DNA from: Gemmatimonadota bacterium
Lineage (GTDB): Bacteria; Latescibacterota; UBA2968; UBA8231
Assembly: GCA_002712305.1 (NCBI GenBank)
Contig: PATE01000080.1
Location: forward strand, 5,305 to 58,670
Length of the DNA: 53,366 nucleotides
Direction of reading: 5' to 3'
The position numbers were made by a program, and so were the translations under genes. The stretch's first letter is position 1. The number at the start of each line of letters is the position of its first letter. The notes beneath the pieces are model-generated. The model worked only from the letters and a program-made list of their open reading frames with translations, made no database searches and had not been told where the DNA came from. Below are positions 8,092 through 17,227 of this stretch, piece by piece.

Positions 8092-8166
8092 ATAGAGGCG
8101 TGGAAGTAGATTGAAGGGAAATAAATTACGGGCTCCAGAGGTATTCGTCAACGGGAGACGCGGGCC

Positions 8167-9475
8167 GTGACGTCCTTTCAACGTGTGATCATAGTATCCC
8201 GCCTCGGCGTCGCCCTGGGGGCGTCGGTGGGGATTCTCGGACTCCTGTTCATGCCTCCGGGATGGAATCGTGAGGCCTTCCTGCCGGTGCTGACTCTGGG
8301 TCTGTTGATACTGGGACTGTTCGTCGCCGTCGGCGAAAGAGGCACTCGTCCAGCCATGCCCCCGCGGGCCATGATCTGGGCAGCGGGTCTGTGGGTCTTG
8401 GTTCTCACGTTGTCGACCGCATCGGGCCAGCCGACGGCCCTGGGAGCAGGGACACAGGCCTGCTGGATGGTGATCCTGTGGCTCGGCTGGTGGATTGGAG
8501 GAGACCGGCGCATCCTCTCGATGCCGGTGAAGGCTGCGAGCATGGGTGCGCTGGTGGTCAGCGTCGTCGCCCTGTCCCAACTGTGGCACTTCGAGTTCTG
8601 GCCTCGTCGCGAACTCTTCGGATCGGATTCTGAGTGTGTTCTCCAATCCGAACCATCTTGGCAGCTTCTGCGCTCTGGGACTGCCCTTGGCTGACGGTCG
8701 GCTTCCTTCGCTGCCAACAGAAATGGCCATGCCTCCTGTGCGCCTCCCTCTACGCCTCCCTTCTGCTGGCGGCGAGTCGCGGTGCTTGGGTGGCAACCGT
8801 CTGCAGTCTGGGCCTGCTGATACCCGCCGTTGGATGGCCCGCGTCACCGCCTCAACGCGTGCTTCTCTTGCGACGAGGGGCGATCCTGCTGTCGACGTGG
8901 GCCATCACGACGGTCGCACTGCAGGCGACACCGGTGCTGGAGTCATCCGAGGGTGATGCGCTCTCTGTATCGGAACGAATGCAGCAGACCGCTGGCGTGC
9001 TGGACCCTACTGAGCGCAGGCAGGACTCGACGCTACAGCACCAACTTCTCTTGTGGACAGCGGCGATCTCGATGGTACGAGAATCGCCGGTGCTTGGCGT
9101 CGGCCCGAGAGGATATGCTTCAGCCTACCGGCAACTGCTGCCCGAATTGCGTGCAGCTCCACAGTTTCACAGGCTCAGCGAGGGTGCACAACTCGACCGG
9201 CCACGATTTGCACACAACGAGGTCCTGCACGTCGCCGCTGAGACAAGGCTTTTAGGATGGCTCGCCTTCTCAGCGGGTGTCTGGTGGTTCCGCTGATGGC
9301 AGGGATCCGGGCCGCTGCGCGCTGGCCGGAGCAACTCTCGTATCAGGGCGGTGTCGCAACGGTGATCGGTGTTCTGGTTCACGGCTGCGTGAGCTACCCA
9401 CTACACATGCCGGCGACAGCATTTCCTCTATTCCTGGTATCCTGCTTAGATCGCCAACTCCGGCCACTTCTCTGA
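8167..9475 (+). pseudogene. O-antigen ligase/Wzy-like membrane protein, multiply frameshifted
   Basis: Together the pieces give a multi-pass membrane protein of the O-antigen ligase/polymerase family. Frame 1 from GTG 8167 gives several hydrophobic helices up to about 8620. A second frame then carries VFSNPNHLGSFCALGLPLA, a third carries ASRGAWVA and VLGVGPRGY ... HNEVLHVAAETRLLGWLAF, and the last helices (VATVIGVLVHGCVSYPLHMP) return to the second frame. At least three frame changes are needed (near 8620, 8690 and 9285). Loss would affect polymerisation or ligation of surface polysaccharide. Sequencing error is possible, but three breaks in one gene favour decay. It is divergent from rpsR. 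Confidence 0.82.
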
Positions 9476-9605
9476 CCGTTCAAGATCGAAGTCAGATCTC
9501 ATAATCTGTTATTTATTCTCGCGTTACGGTCTTTTCTGTCAGTTTTTTACACCACTTGTCTTTTCCTGCTAAAGGATTTGACTTCACCGACGATAGTATT
9601 AGGGA

Positions 9606-9663
9606 AGACTACTTGATATCAAATCGGATCTCCGACACCTGTTCCGATCCGATCAAGTAGTCT
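9606..9663. repeat. Large imperfect inverted repeat
   Basis: The arms AGACTACTTGAT...CGGATC and GATCCG...ATCAAGTAGTCT pair over 18 bp, with a 7-nt ATCAAAT bulge in the left arm and a 15-nt loop. It is not followed by a T-run on either strand, so it is not a classical terminator. It could be a structured RNA, a protein-binding cruciform or a small repeat element. Confidence 0.6.
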
Positions 9664-9764
9664 CCTCTCGCCGGAATCCCCCGGGGCTCACAACTCCGCC
9701 GGCAACCAAGCCCTCGCTGCGCACGGCATGCGCTCGAGAGCGGCACAGATCGTCGAATGAGATC

Positions 9765-9788
9765 GCCCTGTCGGCTTTCCGGCAGGGC
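9765..9788. terminator. Hairpin downstream of creatininase gene
   Basis: A 10-bp stem (GCCCTGTCGG / CCGGCAGGGC, one G-T pair) with a CTTT loop, extended by GAGAT/ATCTC with one bulged base. It lies 60 bp beyond the minus-strand creatininase stop. The lack of a T-run makes the terminator reading uncertain. Confidence 0.4.
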
Positions 9789-9849
9789 ATCTCGTGTTCT
9801 GGGCCCTGGCTCGAGCTAGGCCTGTGTTACAAGAAACGCGTTTTGCCAC

Positions 9850-10665
9850 TCAGGTGCAGTGGCTACCAAACTCGCGATAGTGACGCACAGGCAGTTCGTG
9901 ATATCGACGAGACAGGTCTTCGAGTCGCTGACAAGCCAGGTCATAGATTCGCTTGCCTTTCTCTGCCGTGGCCACCGTCGCATCTCCCATGACACCTGTT
10001 TGATCTCGAGTGTCACGGCGTCGCTCCGCGAACGTGGCAAACTCCAGCGGTGCCTCGAAGGGGTTTGTGAGACTGTCATCATTGACGCGCCGCGTGTCAT
10101 CGACCAGGTGCGGCCTCAGATGCAGCTGCACAGCCGTCTCCCATTCGCCACCGTGTCCGACACCCTCGTCGGTGGCCGACCATTCGTGAAGTTCTTCTTC
10201 CACCATGTCCCACCAGCTAAAGCTGAGGGTGAAGATGTCTTCTTCTGCCAACTTCCAACTCACCGCCCGGCAAGGCGCTGCATTGCCACCATGGCCGTTG
10301 ACGGTGATGATGCGTTCGAAGCCATTGGCGTGGATACTGCGACAGATGTCGGCGATCAAGGCCTGGAATGTCTCCAACTGCAGCGAGATGGTGCCGGCAT
10401 GGCCCATGTTGTAGTGGGTAAACCCCGACCACACCGGCGGCGCCACGATCACCGGGAAGTCATCTATCCTGCGGGCTACCTCCGCCGCCATGTGAAAGGG
10501 CGCGGAGATATCCACATCCATCGGATTATGGGGTCCGTGTTGTTCGACCGACCCCACGGGGACGACGACGACGGGGTTCTGTGGAATCGCCATCTCGAAT
10601 TCGTGTCGCAACATCTCCTGCCACATGATTTTCTTGTTGGTGCCATCGTGAGATACAGAATACAT
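9850..10665 (-). CDS. Creatininase-family amidohydrolase
   Basis: A 271-residue cytosolic metal-dependent amidohydrolase of the creatininase superfamily, which includes creatininase, formamide hydrolases of riboflavin/F420 pathways and mycofactocin MftE. The metal-site motifs are visible: GSVEQHGPHNPMDVD near residue 38, TVNGHGGN in the middle and HGGEWET, where the Glu would be the third ligand region. The start has an excellent GGGAGG. It is the last gene of a Gfo/Idh-DUF4336-creatininase operon, 24 nt after the broken DUF4336. In this setting lactam or amide hydrolysis of a sugar-derived compound is plausible but unproven. Confidence 0.9.
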   Translation of the reverse strand: MYSVSHDGTNKKIMWQEMLRHEFEMAIPQNPVVVVPVGSVEQHGPHNPMDVDISAPFHMAAEVARRIDDFPVIVAPPVWSGFTHYNMGHAGTISLQLETFQALIADICRSIHANGFERIITVNGHGGNAAPCRAVSWKLAEEDIFTLSFSWWDMVEEELHEWSATDEGVGHGGEWETAVQLHLRPHLVDDTRRVNDDSLTNPFEAPLEFATFAERRRDTRDQTGVMGDATVATAEKGKRIYDLACQRLEDLSRRYHELPVRHYREFGSHCT

Positions 10666-10689
10666 AGCCTTATCCTCCCATCCCGGTGA

Positions 10690-11249
10690 TCAGGTACGGA
10701 TCCACTCGGTCGCTTCGGTGAGTTGTCGATGTCCATCGGCAGCGACCTCACCATGCCCGACGATCAGTCGCTCGAAGGGGGTGGCGAGGACCTGGTCGAG
10801 ACTTCGTCGGAATGCGTCTGCGTCCCTGATCATGAAACGGAACAGGCGTGACACGGCCATCTTGCCCTTGGCCCCTGTCATGGTCAGGATCATTCGAGTG
10901 CCGGTGGTCAGTTCTTCCACGCGCGGATAGTTGAACACGAGATCCGCCACGATGAGGCTGCCGCTGACGCAAGCCGACGGGGGCATGGAAACGCGCCTCA
11001 GGTATACTGGCCGCGCCATTGGTTCCAGTGCAGGTCGTGGAAGATGGATGGCGCAACCAAATCGGTGACATCGCCCAGTTCTGCCAGAGCCGCACTCAGT
11101 TCGTCAGTGTAAGCGACGGGAGAGTGCACCCACAGTCTTCCATCCGACAGACGCACGACCGTTATTCTGTGATTCAGTCGCGCCGGACCCAGCTTCAGGG
11201 GTTCCTCCGTCACCCAAAGGTTGGGCGACAGACTGGTCAGATCCGTCAC
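10690..11249 (-). pseudogene. DUF4336 (metallo-beta-lactamase-like) gene with internal deletion
   Basis: The N-terminal part (GTG 11249, about 83 codons, with LWVTEEPLKLGP, WVHSPVAYTDEL and LVAPSIFHDLHW) and the C-terminal part (SLIVADLVFNYPR to FERLIVGHGEVAADG) are both DUF4336-like, but lie in different frames. A short third-frame piece, PEARFHAPVGLRQR, follows the N-terminal part. The central portion that normally separates these segments is missing, so the fold cannot be complete. This combines a deletion with frame changes around 10950-11000. The GTG overlaps the stop of the Gfo/Idh gene by 4 nt (GTGA), so the operon organisation survives. Confidence 0.8.
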
Positions 11250-12403
11250 GATGTCTCCTCGTGGAGTTGCCTCATCGCCTGGTGGTGACCGATTCCTTGG
11301 TCCCGCAGTTCTCGGTACGCATCCCGGTCGATCCCCTTCCAGCTGAGGAAGCTGCGGATATCGTAGCGCCCCTCCTCACGAACAGGGAGCTTGCCTTCCC
11401 CAATCATCAGTTCGAGGGGATATCCCTTTTCTTCCAGGGGAAGTCTGACAACCTCGTTGCGACGGGCTGACTCATAGAGCGCCATCATTACTTCGACCGT
11501 GTCGCGCGCCTTGTGCCCCGAGCCACGATGCTCCGGCCCTCCCTCGAGCCAGGCGATCAGTTCCTGTACTTGGGCAGCATTCGTACTGCCCCCGATCCCC
11601 TGGTAGTTATCATCGAGTTCGACGTCGGCATCTCGCCAACCGTCACCATTGAGAATCCGCACGGTCGTCTCGGTCACCTCCATGTGGCCGTCGGTGCCGC
11701 GTATCTGAAAGGCCCCCGCCGTGGCGCCCTCAGCCATCAGGTCGGACTGGATGAACAGCTGCACACCGCCCTCAAAATGGATCAGGCCCATACAGGCGTC
11801 CTCGATCGCCGTATCGCGTTCGAAGCGATCGGTGCGACGTTCGACAGCGCCCATCACCCATTCGGCCCGGGGATCACCGATCACAAAGCGCGATCCATCG
11901 ATGGTGTGGGTTCCCCAGTTGGTCAACCCCTCGCGAACCTTGTTCGTCACAAACTGCGGGGCTCCAATCACCCCTTCGGCAATCAGTTGTTTTGCGCGCT
12001 CCCATCCGGGTGTGAAGCGACGTTGATGGCTGATGATGAGCTTGGTGCCAGAAGCATCACAGGCTTCGACCATGCTGTCGGCGGCGCCCATGCCGATGGC
12101 CATGGGTTTCTCGCAGATTACCGCCTTCACGCCGGTTCGGGCCGCGGCGATTGTGGGAGCAGGGTGGAGCAGGTGCCAGGTACAGACACTAACGATGTCG
12201 GGTTTTGCTGTCTCTATCATCTCTTCGACGGTGCCGAAAGCCTGGAGGGATAGATCCGGATACTGCTCCAGGTAGTGTTCGCGTGCTTCGAGTACGGGGT
12301 CAGCGATGGCGACCACGTCGACGCCGTCGACGAGTCGATAGCCATCCATGTGGGCGTGACCGATGGAACCGCAGCCGACAATGGCGGCTCGGTATGGGGC
12401 CAT
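11246..12403 (-). CDS. Gfo/Idh/MocA-family oxidoreductase
   Basis: A 385-residue NAD(P)-dependent dehydrogenase of the glucose-fructose oxidoreductase/inositol dehydrogenase family. The N-terminal Rossmann domain has VGCGSIG and the family signature CEKPMA near residue 95; the C-terminal alpha/beta domain follows and contains GTHTIDG with the His typical of the active site. ATG 12403 is preferred for its GGAG ribosome-binding site. No signal peptide, so it is cytosolic. It heads an operon with DUF4336 and creatininase. Substrates of this family are sugars, inositols or their amino or lactone derivatives; none can be chosen here. Confidence 0.9.
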   Translation of the reverse strand: MAPYRAAIVGCGSIGHAHMDGYRLVDGVDVVAIADPVLEAREHYLEQYPDLSLQAFGTVEEMIETAKPDIVSVCTWHLLHPAPTIAAARTGVKAVICEKPMAIGMGAADSMVEACDASGTKLIISHQRRFTPGWERAKQLIAEGVIGAPQFVTNKVREGLTNWGTHTIDGSRFVIGDPRAEWVMGAVERRTDRFERDTAIEDACMGLIHFEGGVQLFIQSDLMAEGATAGAFQIRGTDGHMEVTETTVRILNGDGWRDADVELDDNYQGIGGSTNAAQVQELIAWLEGGPEHRGSGHKARDTVEVMMALYESARRNEVVRLPLEEKGYPLELMIGEGKLPVREEGRYDIRSFLSWKGIDRDAYRELRDQGIGHHQAMRQLHEETS

Positions 12404-12511
12404 GGGTGAGAATCTCCTTGTGCCTGATGAAGAGGGAGTGGAGGTTTGTCGACGGCCGGAACCGGCTGCCAATGACCACTCCCGTGGCAAGCGCAAAGTA
12501 TACGAAAGCCG

Positions 12512-12952
12512 ATGAACGACTCACCAGACGGCCTGCCCATTGCGGGCGGCCCTACCATCCCCTCCGCTGAACTGGTGTTCTCTTACGGGCGAAGCCCCGG
12601 TCCGGGAGGACAGCATGTCAACAAGAGCAACACGCGCGCACAGCTACGTTTCGATGCCATGGGGAGCCCTACACTTACCGACGAACAGCGTCGCCGCCTT
12701 CGGCAGCGTCTCGCTTCGAGATTGACCGCAGAGGGGCACGTGATTCTGCATTCGTCCTTCAGTCGCTCGCAGACGCGCAACCGACAGGATTGCCTGCGGC
12801 GCCTCGCCAAGATGTTGGCCGAGGCCCTTCGTCCGCCACCTCCTTCGCGTCGTAGAACGCACCCCGGGAGGGCCGCCATCGCCCGGCGATTGGATGGAAA
12901 GACTCGTCACGCCAAGAAGAAGGGCCTGCGGAAACGGCCACCCCTGGACTGA
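12512..12952 (+). CDS. arfB: ArfB-like alternative ribosome-rescue factor
   Basis: A 146-residue protein with the catalytic domain of class I release factors but no codon-recognition domain. GRSPGPGGQHVNK carries the GGQ tripeptide that triggers peptidyl-tRNA hydrolysis. The C-terminus is a basic tail (RRLDGKTRHAKKKGLRKR) like the ArfB/YaeJ extension that enters the empty mRNA channel. It therefore probably rescues ribosomes stalled on truncated mRNAs. It diverges from the Gfo/Idh gene and precedes the sigma-factor promoter. Confidence 0.92.
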   Translation: MNDSPDGLPIAGGPTIPSAELVFSYGRSPGPGGQHVNKSNTRAQLRFDAMGSPTLTDEQRRRLRQRLASRLTAEGHVILHSSFSRSQTRNRQDCLRRLAKMLAEALRPPPPSRRRTHPGRAAIARRLDGKTRHAKKKGLRKRPPLD

Positions 12953-12955
12953 ATC

Positions 12956-12984
12956 TTGCAGGTGTTATGGGGCATTTATATATT
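12956..12984 (+). promoter_or_regulatory. Sigma-70-type promoter of the sigma factor gene
   Basis: TTGCAG (12956-12961), a 17-nt spacer and TATATT (12979-12984) make a good housekeeping promoter starting near 12991, about 63 nt before the GTG. It begins directly at the end of arfB. Confidence 0.65.
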
Positions 12985-12992
12985 GCACCTTT

Positions 12993-13005
12993 ACGTTAAC
13001 GTTAA
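12993..13005 (+). promoter_or_regulatory. Palindromic ACGTTA repeat at the predicted start site
   Basis: ACGTTAACGTTAA contains two overlapping perfect 10-bp palindromes (ACGTTAACGT and TTAACGTTAA). It sits exactly where the transcript should begin, a classical operator position. No binding protein can be named. Confidence 0.4.
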
Positions 13006-13053
13006 AATTGGACCCTGAAAGCCCAACCCTACTTCCTACATAGAGAGGCAATC

Positions 13054-13896
13054 GTGGCCACCCGCGCTACTCCGGTCGTGGATTCAGTCGAGGTTTACTG
13101 GCAACAGATCAAGAACACCGAGCCCCTTTCACGGGCTCAGGAGTTCGATCTCTTTGCCCGCGCAAAGGCGGGGGACGAGGACGCCCGCCAGCAGATTATC
13201 GAGTGTAATCTCCGTTTCGTCGTCAGCGTCGCGCGGGAATATCGGGACTACGGCCTCAGCCTGTCCGAGCTGATTTCCGAAGGCAATGTGGGCCTCATGG
13301 AAGGGGTGAAACGTTTCGATGAAACGCGGGGCTTCAAGTTCATCACCTACGCGGTGTGGTGGATTAGACAGGCCATCTTGAAGGCCCTCGCCGAGCAGGG
13401 CCGAATCGCTCGTCCACCCATGAGCCAGATCAACGATCTACAAAAGTTGGAGAAGGAAGCCGGCATCCTGTCCCAGCGACTGGGCCGCTCGCCCACGGCT
13501 TCGGAGCTTTCCGAGCAGGTCGACATCAGTCCAACACGGACACGGAATGCGATGGAGGTGGGCCAACCAGATGTGTCCTTTGACGCACCCGCCTACCCAG
13601 GAGAAGAGGCGACCCTTCATGGGATCTTCGCCGGACCGCAGGATGAACACGACGAAGTGTACGACGAGGACGAAATGAAGCGTGCGATTCGTAGCTGCCT
13701 GCTCGTTCTTGATGAACGAGAGGTTCAGATCGTCCGTTCGTATTTCGGGTTGGGGGACAATGATCCGATGACGCTGGAGGAGATTGGTGACGACCTCGGC
13801 GTGACGAGAGAGCGTGTCCGACAACTACGCAATCGCGCACTGTCGAAGCTGCGGGACAACTGCGGCGAATTGCTGGGCGAGTTTTCGCGCAACTGA
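13054..13896 (+). CDS. RNA polymerase sigma factor, sigma-70 (RpoD-type)
   Basis: A 280-residue sigma-70 factor without region 1.1. Region 1.2 is SVEVYWQQIKNTEPLSRAQE; region 2 spans about 45-120 with NLRFVVSVAREY, GNVGLMEGVKRFDETRGF and the -10-binding FITYAVWWIRQAI; region 3 follows (KLEKEAGILSQRLGRSPTASEL); region 4 near the end has the -35-binding helix-turn-helix TLEEIGDDLGVTRERVRQLR. Its size matches the compact principal sigma factors of FCB-group bacteria, so it may be the housekeeping factor, although a group 2 sigma cannot be excluded. GTG start with AGAGAGG upstream. Promoter and terminator frame it as a single-gene unit. Confidence 0.93.
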   Translation: MATRATPVVDSVEVYWQQIKNTEPLSRAQEFDLFARAKAGDEDARQQIIECNLRFVVSVAREYRDYGLSLSELISEGNVGLMEGVKRFDETRGFKFITYAVWWIRQAILKALAEQGRIARPPMSQINDLQKLEKEAGILSQRLGRSPTASELSEQVDISPTRTRNAMEVGQPDVSFDAPAYPGEEATLHGIFAGPQDEHDEVYDEDEMKRAIRSCLLVLDEREVQIVRSYFGLGDNDPMTLEEIGDDLGVTRERVRQLRNRALSKLRDNCGELLGEFSRN

Positions 13897-13919
13897 AATC
13901 GACTCAGAGCGAAGTGGAA

Positions 13920-13958
13920 AGCGGCGCCGGAGATAACACCGGCGCCGCTTTTTTTTTT
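13920..13958 (+). terminator. Strong Rho-independent terminator
   Basis: A perfect stem of at least 10 bp (GCGGCGCCGG / CCGGCGCCGC) with loop AGATAACA is followed by ten T, 24 bp after the sigma-factor stop. On the other strand the stem is followed by TTTCC, so it may also stop transcripts of the convergent Omp85 gene. Confidence 0.92.
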
Positions 13959-13976
13959 GTGATTGCAGCTCACCAG

Positions 13977-15278
13977 CTAGCGCAGTCGCCAGCGTTGGGC
14001 CTGCATCTTCGAGAATGTAGCCAGATAGAAACGCCAGCCATCTTCGCCGTACCCCACCTCGAAGCGAGTCATGTCCACGGCGGGCATCAGCACTCGAAGG
14101 CCCGTACCGACACCGAGTTTCCCGCGCTGAAGATCGAACTCGTCGCGATCGGTCCATGCCAGCCCCCCGTCGACAAACAACGTGCCGCCAATTCCGATGT
14201 CGGCAGACAATCCGAAAATCGTGATCTCCCAGGGTCGCACGAGGGGGACGCGATACTCGAGGGTCGACAGGAGCTGGTGGGTGCCGAACAACTCGGGACC
14301 CAGATCATCGACGGCATACCCTCGCAGCGAGTTGGCACCGCCGAGATGGTAGTCCATGTAACTGGGAAGTTGGCGGCCGGACTCTCCGGGCTGAAGACTC
14401 ATCAGCCCCGCCAGCACGACGGTGTGGTCGCCCACGGGCTGGAATCTTCGGGCGTCGGCATGGACCGTCCAGAAATCACCATCGCCGGGTAGCAGACCCC
14501 CGGTCTTCGAGATTTCCAGCTCACTGAGCCATCCTCGATGGGGATTCCCCCACGCGTCGCGCGAGTCATAACCGACACTTCCACCCAGACGAAACAGCTG
14601 GTCGTCACCTTGCTGTGAGAGAAGTGCACTTTGTCGATCAGCACCGACGCGCATGTAGGAGGCCACCACAGAGGCACGCCCATGTTGGCCGATCCATACA
14701 CCGATGCGGGGCGTCAACACGGTTGTGGTCTCACGAAATCCATCGAGTTCGTTGTCGCGGATGTTGCGGGAGGCGTCCAGGTCAAAGGAAACGTGATTCC
14801 CCCCCCACCACGGTTGCGACAGATCGAGCAGAAAGGAATCCCGTCCACCAAAGAGCGCGTATCCGGCGAGGAAGATGTCCTGCCCGAGGAGGTTGACCGA
14901 TTTCATCGCTGGCCCGAAGGACCAGCCATCCTGGTCGTTGACGTCGTAGCTGATGTAGGGGACCATCGGGGGCAACTCGCGCACGATGACCACGACGTGC
15001 ACAGAGTCCGCTGATGGATGCAGCTGGGTCTTGAGACTACTGAAGATGTCGAGGTTGTCGAGCCGTTGCAGGTCTGCGGCCAGGGTCACCGGGTCGAAAA
15101 ATTCACCGGCCCGCGTCTCCAACTCCCGGCGGATGACAAAGTCTCTCGTGTAGTGGGCCCCCCTGATCTCGACACCGGCCACGGGCAAGCCATGCACGAC
15201 CTCAGCCAGGGACTCGAAAGAAAACGCGAGTGACAGGAGAACTAGGACTTTCGGGATGGTCGTGATCCGCTTCAGCAT
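13977..15278 (-). CDS. Omp85/BamA-TamA family outer-membrane protein
   Basis: A 433-residue protein with an N-terminal signal peptide (basic start, then a hydrophobic core KVLVLLSLAFSF, cleavage near residue 25). One POTRA-like domain follows (about 30-105, with IRRELETRAGEFFDP and LQRLDNLDIFSSL), then a 16-strand Omp85 barrel of about 320 residues. The barrel contains GYDSRDAWGNPHRG and LGGANSLRGY, the conserved VRGY/F-type loop. With a single POTRA it is shorter than BamA and closer to a minimal Omp85 of the TamA/FadL-like surface antigen group. It probably inserts or exports proteins at the outer membrane. ATG 15278 is chosen so that the signal peptide begins the protein. Confidence 0.88.
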   Translation of the reverse strand: MLKRITTIPKVLVLLSLAFSFESLAEVVHGLPVAGVEIRGAHYTRDFVIRRELETRAGEFFDPVTLAADLQRLDNLDIFSSLKTQLHPSADSVHVVVIVRELPPMVPYISYDVNDQDGWSFGPAMKSVNLLGQDIFLAGYALFGGRDSFLLDLSQPWWGGNHVSFDLDASRNIRDNELDGFRETTTVLTPRIGVWIGQHGRASVVASYMRVGADRQSALLSQQGDDQLFRLGGSVGYDSRDAWGNPHRGWLSELEISKTGGLLPGDGDFWTVHADARRFQPVGDHTVVLAGLMSLQPGESGRQLPSYMDYHLGGANSLRGYAVDDLGPELFGTHQLLSTLEYRVPLVRPWEITIFGLSADIGIGGTLFVDGGLAWTDRDEFDLQRGKLGVGTGLRVLMPAVDMTRFEVGYGEDGWRFYLATFSKMQAQRWRLR

Positions 15279-15336
15279 TCGCCAATGATGGGCAGGCGAT
15301 GCCGATCTTACAAGCAGACGAACCCGTGCTCCGTGC

Positions 15337-16290
15337 TCAGGCGAGAAGATCCAGAAGTCCCTGCATGCTGGGCGAAGAGCCAGATGACGAAGGACCGGGC
15401 GCTGAGGCATGCGACCCGACGAAACCGGCGTTGGGTTCTGAGTCCGACGAAGGACCGGAGCCGGGTAGATCGATGGATGCGGGACCTTCCGATGGTTCCT
15501 GAGTGGCAGGTGTGCCCTCTTCGGCGGCAGAGCCCTCCGCGCCGAGTGTCCCCTCTTCGTCCTGCTGCTCCCTCAACTCGGAGCGAGCCTCCACCTCCAT
15601 CTTCTTGGCCTGCGAGGCCACACTTCGGTCCTGAGAGGATGGCTCGGCAGGCGCCAGGGCAGCCCGATAGATCTGCTGCGCCTTGCGGATGGTCGCCTCG
15701 GGATCGCTCTCTTTGGACGTGTCGATCTGCACTTCGCCACCGACGGCATACCTCTTGCCATCGGGGCCGCGTGTGTACTCGTAGCTCGGACCACCTTTGG
15801 CGTAGGGACCGGCGGCGGCCATGTGGGCCTGTTCGTGCTGACGCACTTCGCGATCACGATCCTTGAGCTCGTCGACCTCGGCTTTTTCCTCGTCCGTCAG
15901 TTCCTGCTCGGTGTCCAACCCCTTCGACTCCTCAGCCTCATCCCCAGCTGCCGGACCAACCGAGGGTCCGGCGGTGCCTTCCTGGGCGCCCAGTTGGGAC
16001 GCCTCAGTGGATGTCGAGCCGGCGCCGACACCTGCCGGCTCTTCAACACCGGGTAGCAGAGATGGAGGAGGTAATGCGGCACCCACGGCGGTCCCCAGAC
16101 CGCCGATGGCGACATCGAAGGAGACAGGGCCCTTGTCGTGTGTGTCCGACTCAGGTTCTGGAGCACCCACTCGATGGGAAGATGACAGAGGCGCCAGAGG
16201 CGCAAAGGAGTTGATCTGCAAGGTCTGGGCGACGACGAGCCAGGAAAAGAGGAAGCGTTCTCTCGCTTTTTCGGCACCGCCACAGTCCAA
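15337..16290 (-). CDS. Putative metalloprotease of the CJM1_0395/SprA-related family
   Basis: About 317 residues, mostly low-complexity Pro/Ser/Glu-rich sequence around one conserved core. The core [17 protein letters not shown] has a HExxH-like HEQAH and is followed by [22 protein letters not shown] and a [10 protein letters not shown] helix, the signature of the family annotated as putative metalloprotease CJM1_0395. The flanks are highly variable, as is usual there. The start is uncertain: TTG 16290 has AGGA upstream, while TTG 16221 begins with LQINSF and has none. The function is unknown; catalysis is predicted only from the motif. Confidence 0.78.
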   Translation of the reverse strand: MDCGGAEKARERFLFSWLVVAQTLQINSFAPLAPLSSSHRVGAPEPESDTHDKGPVSFDVAIGGLGTAVGAALPPPSLLPGVEEPAGVGAGSTSTEASQLGAQEGTAGPSVGPAAGDEAEESKGLDTEQELTDEEKAEVDELKDRDREVRQHEQAHMAAAGPYAKGGPSYEYTRGPDGKRYAVGGEVQIDTSKESDPEATIRKAQQIYRAALAPAEPSSQDRSVASQAKKMEVEARSELREQQDEEGTLGAEGSAAEEGTPATQEPSEGPASIDLPGSGPSSDSEPNAGFVGSHASAPGPSSSGSSPSMQGLLDLLA

Positions 16291-16336
16291 CTTTAATCCT
16301 GCACAAAAAAGAACCTCCCGAGAACGAAAACTTTTT

Positions 16337-17227
16337 TCAGGGATCTACGCGGAAGGACGTGGGACCCGGATTGTCGAAAACACTGGCCGGCAGGTCGTCG
16401 AAAACACCGACCTCGGAATGCCGGCGACCACCAAAGTCTGAGGCAAGCCAGATCCGGCCGTACGACTGCCAGTCCTGCCAGGGCCTCACGAAACGCGGTT
16501 CCGAATCGTCGGCCTGCCGATAGAATGACCACTGCCGCACGAGCGACTCGTGGATGTCCACCCACACCTGGTATCGATTCTGTGGTGTTACACCCACGTC
16601 CTGGAAGGTCAAATCGAGCACGTGTGCGGGAATGCCCTCTTCGGTCATGTCCTGCCCTTTGTAGCGCAGGGTCACACCTGAATCCTTCAGCTTGTAGGGC
16701 ATCACAAGCCAGTACGAATCTTTGATCCAGGCTCGATAGGCGCCATCGACGTCTGCCGCCACCGTGTCCGGATCTTCGACCAGCAGCCCTGAACGCCACG
16801 AACGACCGGTGCGGTCGTTCAGATTCATCAGAACCGTTCGGTCGCCCGCCTCGAAGCGCAGATCTCCCGTCCACTTGTCCCACACATGTCGACGTTTGCC
16901 GAAGAACCTCCAGGTCAGATAGCGGGTGTGTTCCCAGCCCTCTCGTCCACCCAGACGCGCCATCACACGGTCCGCGATTTCTACGGCCCGGTGATCTGAT
17001 CCGCTGAGATCAAACCCTGGAGCCATTGGGTTTCCGACGACGACGGGGGCGATCATTTGTGTCGAACCTACCGCCGTGGGTGCCTCGACGGGCGCAACTG
17101 CCGCGGGCGGCGGCTGGCACTGGAGGGTGTAGGTGACAGCACACATGCACAGAAGCACTCGAGAAAACCTGAAAGCGAGACGACTCAACCTGGCACGTGT
17201 AGGGCGGGTGTTGAATCGGGTCATCAT
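16337..17227 (-). CDS. Predicted lipoprotein (unknown function)
   Basis: A 296-residue protein with a long basic N-terminus, a hydrophobic segment ([11 protein letters not shown]) and a lipobox-like LQC, so the mature protein probably begins at Cys37 and is anchored to a membrane by lipid. The mature part has [19 protein letters not shown], repeated Trp/Tyr-rich beta-strand patterns and [12 protein letters not shown], reminiscent of periplasmic lipoproteins of the LolA/DUF6503 type; this resemblance is weak. Its ATG overlaps the PepF stop (ATGA), so it is the second gene of a pepF operon. Confidence 0.75.
   Translation of the reverse strand: MMTRFNTRPTRARLSRLAFRFSRVLLCMCAVTYTLQCQPPPAAVAPVEAPTAVGSTQMIAPVVVGNPMAPGFDLSGSDHRAVEIADRVMARLGGREGWEHTRYLTWRFFGKRRHVWDKWTGDLRFEAGDRTVLMNLNDRTGRSWRSGLLVEDPDTVAADVDGAYRAWIKDSYWLVMPYKLKDSGVTLRYKGQDMTEEGIPAHVLDLTFQDVGVTPQNRYQVWVDIHESLVRQWSFYRQADDSEPRFVRPWQDWQSYGRIWLASDFGGRRHSEVGVFDDLPASVFDNPGPTSFRVDP

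Larger units (their letters stand above)
9476..9849. other. Intergenic region with two hairpins, no gene
   Basis: Contains no credible ORF. The first 120 bp are unusually AT-rich for this window. They are followed by a large inverted repeat (9606-9663) and a second hairpin (9765-9788). Confidence 0.5.

Noticed and set aside
9578-9600. TTGACT ... TAGTAT as a promoter
   Set aside because: The spacer is only 10 nt.
9859-10689. A 276-codon open frame antisense to the creatininase gene
   Set aside because: Mirror of an intact enzyme with full metal motifs; no ribosome-binding site or family features.
11513-12253. A 246-codon frame antisense to the Gfo/Idh gene
   Set aside because: Shadow of a conserved gene; composition typical of antisense frames.
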